This document shows positions 61,752-64,000 of a stretch of 64,000 bases of DNA, piece by piece. The translations under genes and the position numbers were made by a program. Numbering within the stretch: position 1 is the first letter of the stretch; each line of letters opens with the position of its first letter. The stretch comes from Niabella beijingensis (GTDB lineage: Bacteria; Bacteroidota; Bacteroidia; Chitinophagales; Chitinophagaceae): positions 2,604,001-2,668,000 of the forward strand of contig NZ_JAIQDI010000001.1 in NCBI RefSeq assembly GCF_020034665.1. The letters run 5' to 3'. Below the pieces are notes generated by a model, which ran no database searches, was not told where the DNA came from, and saw nothing but the letters and a program-made list of their open reading frames with translations.

Positions 61752-62798
61752 ATGAGAAAAAAAGGAATATTGTTACTGCTGCTCTGGTTTAGCATAGTGG
61801 CGCAGGCACAGGACCTGAACAATAGTTTTGCTGCAACAAAACTGCATTCCGGAATATTGAATGAGGACCGGGAAGTTTATATATCATTACCCCCGAATTA
61901 TCAGCATCCCAGGTACCTTCATGAACGGTACCCGGTACTTTATTTTTTTGACGGTGAAACCAGCACCGGGCTTTATAAGGCCGTCACCCAGTTTTTAAGC
62001 AAGGGCGTGTATGCCCATATGCCTGAGGTGATACTGGTTGGTATTAAAAATAAAGACCGTACCAAAGACCTGACCCCTACCCGCTCTTCTATCAAATCGC
62101 CGGATGACAATACCCGGCAACTCTTTGAGAACAGTGGCGGCAACGATCGCTTTACGCAGTTTATAAAAGAGGAACTGTTCGCCTATATCAATGAACACTA
62201 CCGGACGGATGGATTTAATATCCTGAGTGGTCATTCCTTTGGAGGCCTTGCTGCTTCCAATATCCTGTTACACCATACCAGTCTCTTCAATGCCTATATA
62301 TTGATCGACCCGAGTATCTGGTGGGACGAGGGTTATATAGCCCGGGAAGCCACCCGTCTGGTGCCTTTGAAGGAAGATGCTGTAAAAATGGTATATATGG
62401 CGCGGGCCAACAATAAGGCAAAATCCGGTAGCCTTGATTCGGGTGATGATACGGCGGAGCGGTTTCACCAGGTACTGTCAAAACATAAGAGCGCTTCGCT
62501 GATCTATCAGTATAAGTGGTTTGAGCAGGAAGATCACGGCACGATCCTGCTGCCGGCGCTTTATGAAGGACTGAAATTCATCTTTGATGGTTATGAGGTC
62601 GACTTTAAAGAGGTTTCCGACCGGCCTGAAGCCATTATTGACGCGTATAAAAAATTAACTGAAAGAACCGGTCATGCATTCTTACCCTCCTGCCAGAAGC
62701 TGGATTTTATCATTGCCTATTTCGAAGCGAACAAAAAGATAAAAGAATCGGAAATCATCCGCCGGCAGCGAAAGCAGCTCTACCCGGAGGAGAAATGA
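61752..62798 (+). CDS. exported alpha/beta-hydrolase, siderophore-esterase-like
   Basis: A 348-residue protein with signal MRKKGILLLLLWFSIVAQA then Q. The Esterase_D/Fes-IroE fold is shown by REVYISLPPNYQH, RYPVLYFFDGETS, the nucleophile elbow GHSFGG, the ILIDPSIWWDE strand and the late His in EQEDHGTILLPALYEGLKF. These supply a Ser-Asp/Glu-His triad. In this operon, beside a siderophore receptor and PepSY protein, hydrolysis of a ferric tri-ester siderophore in the periplasm is the likely job; other ester substrates remain possible. It ends with a helical tail of about 45 residues. Confidence 0.85.
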   Translation: MRKKGILLLLLWFSIVAQAQDLNNSFAATKLHSGILNEDREVYISLPPNYQHPRYLHERYPVLYFFDGETSTGLYKAVTQFLSKGVYAHMPEVILVGIKNKDRTKDLTPTRSSIKSPDDNTRQLFENSGGNDRFTQFIKEELFAYINEHYRTDGFNILSGHSFGGLAASNILLHHTSLFNAYILIDPSIWWDEGYIAREATRLVPLKEDAVKMVYMARANNKAKSGSLDSGDDTAERFHQVLSKHKSASLIYQYKWFEQEDHGTILLPALYEGLKFIFDGYEVDFKEVSDRPEAIIDAYKKLTERTGHAFLPSCQKLDFIIAYFEANKKIKESEIIRRQRKQLYPEEK

Positions 62799-63007
62799 CC
62801 CGGAATCCGTATTACGGGCTGATGGAATGTGCAACCGTTTGCATCAGGAAACGCCGATTATTCTTATAATTTAGCAGGCAGCAGGATTGCCGTATGAGCA
62901 GGGAAATTCTGAAAGCAGCTTCAAAAGGCCCGTCAGTCATGAGTATAACAGCCGCTTTTTGAATTGGCCTGGGCCATGGTATCCGCTTGTCATATAAAAC
63001 AGATAAA

Positions 63008-63913
63008 ATGAAAAAGGTAAACCGGGTTGTATTTTTTTTCCTGCTGATCGTCATTTCAATGGCTGCGCCTGCACAACAGACCATTCCTGTGATACGTTTT
63101 GGGCTTATCGCCGATATCCAGTATGCCAATGCCGACACAAGAGGAACCCGTTTTTATCGTAATTCCCTGAAGAAGCTGGACGATTGTATCCGGGATCTGA
63201 ACCGGCAGCAGGTGCAGTTTTCACTGAACCTTGGTGACATCACCGACCGCAATCCGGAAGACCTGGACCCCGTACTGGAAGTACTGAAAAAGTCGGAAAC
63301 GAAGATTTATACCACACCCGGCAATCATGATTACAAGGGCATCCGTAATAACAACGTGTTATACCGGAAACTGGATATGCCCGCTGAATATTATGCGTTT
63401 AAAAAAGGGAACTGGCGGTTCATAATGTTAAACACGAATGAAGTGGCGGCTTATTCCAATGTAACGGGTACCTGGAAGGAAAAGGAGCTGGATGCGATGA
63501 TCAGAAAGATAAAAGCCGCGAATGGACACAACGCGGAAGAATACAACGGGGGCATCAGCAGCAAACAGTTAAAATGGTTGCAGCAACAGCTGCAGCAGGC
63601 CGGGAAAAAGGGAGAGCAGGTACTAATCTTCTCGCATCATCCCTTTGGTTGTGCCGATGGGCTGACAGCATTGAACGACAAAGAAGTGATCACACTGGTT
63701 TCAAAATTCTCCTGTGTAAAAGCACTTATTGCGGGTCATCACCACGCCGGCACCTTTTGTGAGATCAACAACATACCGTGCATCGTTGCCGAGGGCATGA
63801 TTGAAACTGCTGATCAGAACTCATATGGACTGATAGAATTGTATGCGGATAAGCTGGTGCTGAGCGGCTATGGCAGGATGACTTCGCGGACGATCCGCTT
63901 TAAAGGAAAATAA
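63008..63913 (+). CDS. secreted calcineurin-like metallophosphoesterase
   Basis: A 301-residue protein with signal MKKVNRVVFFFLLIVISMAA, PAQQ. The upstream in-frame TTG at 62987 is unlikely. Metal-ligand motifs: FGLIADIQYANADTRGTRFY (Asp and Gln in place of the usual DxH, the pattern of ADPRibase-Mn-like/CpdA-type relatives), LGDITDRN, TPGNHDYKG, FSHHPFG and GHHHAG. It lies 209 bp after the esterase, so its operon membership is uncertain. Substrate unknown; nucleotide or phosphodiester hydrolysis in the periplasm is likely. Confidence 0.85.
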   Translation: MKKVNRVVFFFLLIVISMAAPAQQTIPVIRFGLIADIQYANADTRGTRFYRNSLKKLDDCIRDLNRQQVQFSLNLGDITDRNPEDLDPVLEVLKKSETKIYTTPGNHDYKGIRNNNVLYRKLDMPAEYYAFKKGNWRFIMLNTNEVAAYSNVTGTWKEKELDAMIRKIKAANGHNAEEYNGGISSKQLKWLQQQLQQAGKKGEQVLIFSHHPFGCADGLTALNDKEVITLVSKFSCVKALIAGHHHAGTFCEINNIPCIVAEGMIETADQNSYGLIELYADKLVLSGYGRMTSRTIRFKGK

Positions 63914-63917
63914 GAAA

Positions 63918-63942
63918 CCGGGAAGAAAAGCCTTCTTCCCGG
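63918..63942 (+). terminator. hairpin after the phosphoesterase gene
   Basis: CCGGGAAGAA (63918-63927) pairs perfectly with TTCTTCCCGG (63933-63942) around a 5-nt loop, 4 bp after the stop. No T-run follows, so it may be a stability hairpin rather than a classical terminator. Confidence 0.65.
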
Positions 63943-64000
63943 GAAGACCCTGAAATGTTTGTTATATTTGAAGAAGCAGGTATTGGCCGCTGCCGGCCGT

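Noticed and set aside
1..64000. tRNA, rRNA, CRISPR arrays, transposases, integrases and phage genes
   Set aside because: Looked for on both strands by eye; no cloverleaf, regularly spaced repeat or recognisable recombinase was found.

Overview
The window comes from a Bacteroidota chromosome, most likely family Chitinophagaceae (Niabella/Niastella-like; the genus is a guess). Evidence: SusC/SusD and FecI/FecR pairs, an OMP_b-brl_3-type barrel in an operon with LytS/LytTR genes, TPR-containing HisKA_3 kinases with NarL-type regulators, many AraC regulators, signal peptides ending in AQ, Bacteroidota-type promoters (TTG, about 20 bp, TAnnTTTG), and mostly no Shine-Dalgarno sequence. No tRNA, rRNA, CRISPR array or intact insertion sequence was seen.

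Layout. 1-0.85 kb: the edge of an exported protein gene behind a good Fur-box match, then a lipoprotein. 0.95-9.4 kb: two related two-component systems facing each other. One is a compact kinase/regulator operon on the plus strand. The other is a minus-strand run of kinase, AraC regulator, secreted M3 oligopeptidase and response regulator. 9.4-20.3 kb: an A+T-rich accessory stretch with two small exported proteins, a decayed serine beta-lactamase-like gene, a VOC protein, a GT39-like membrane glycosyltransferase, a decayed FecI-like sigma factor, three AraC regulators, and a secreted protein with an unusual membrane-spanning C-terminus. 20.8-27.2 kb: an NmrA-like oxidoreductase with its AraC regulator, a convergently split LytS/LytTR pair, two lipoproteins and a DUF1801 protein. 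27.7-30.5 kb: a 925-residue metallophosphoesterase fused to a beta-propeller, without a signal peptide. 30.9-34.0 kb: an ECF sigma operon with a HEAT-repeat anti-sigma-like protein and two DUF4097-like proteins. 34.4-40.4 kb: an AraC regulator, a four-helix membrane protein, and an outer-membrane barrel/LytS/LytTR operon. 40.7-46.3 kb: a GH123/DUF4091-like glycosidase, an S41 protease lipoprotein and an M13 metallopeptidase. 46.7-57.8 kb: a polysaccharide utilization locus (FecI sigma, FecR, SusC with STN domain, SusD, Tat-exported FAD oxidoreductase, GH78 alpha-L-rhamnosidase). 58.1-63.9 kb: an iron/siderophore operon (TonB siderophore receptor, PepSY membrane protein, esterase), then a secreted metallophosphoesterase.

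How the parts work together. The 46.7-57.8 kb locus reads as a self-regulated rhamnoside uptake system: SusC carries an STN domain able to signal through FecR to the sigma factor. The 58-63 kb operon reads as uptake, reduction and hydrolysis of a ferric siderophore. The most original candidates are the TPR-kinase/peptidase cassette (3.8-9.4 kb), the cytosolic phosphoesterase-propeller (27.7 kb), the nested inverted repeat at 40475-40586, and several perfect palindromes beside regulator genes that look like operators.
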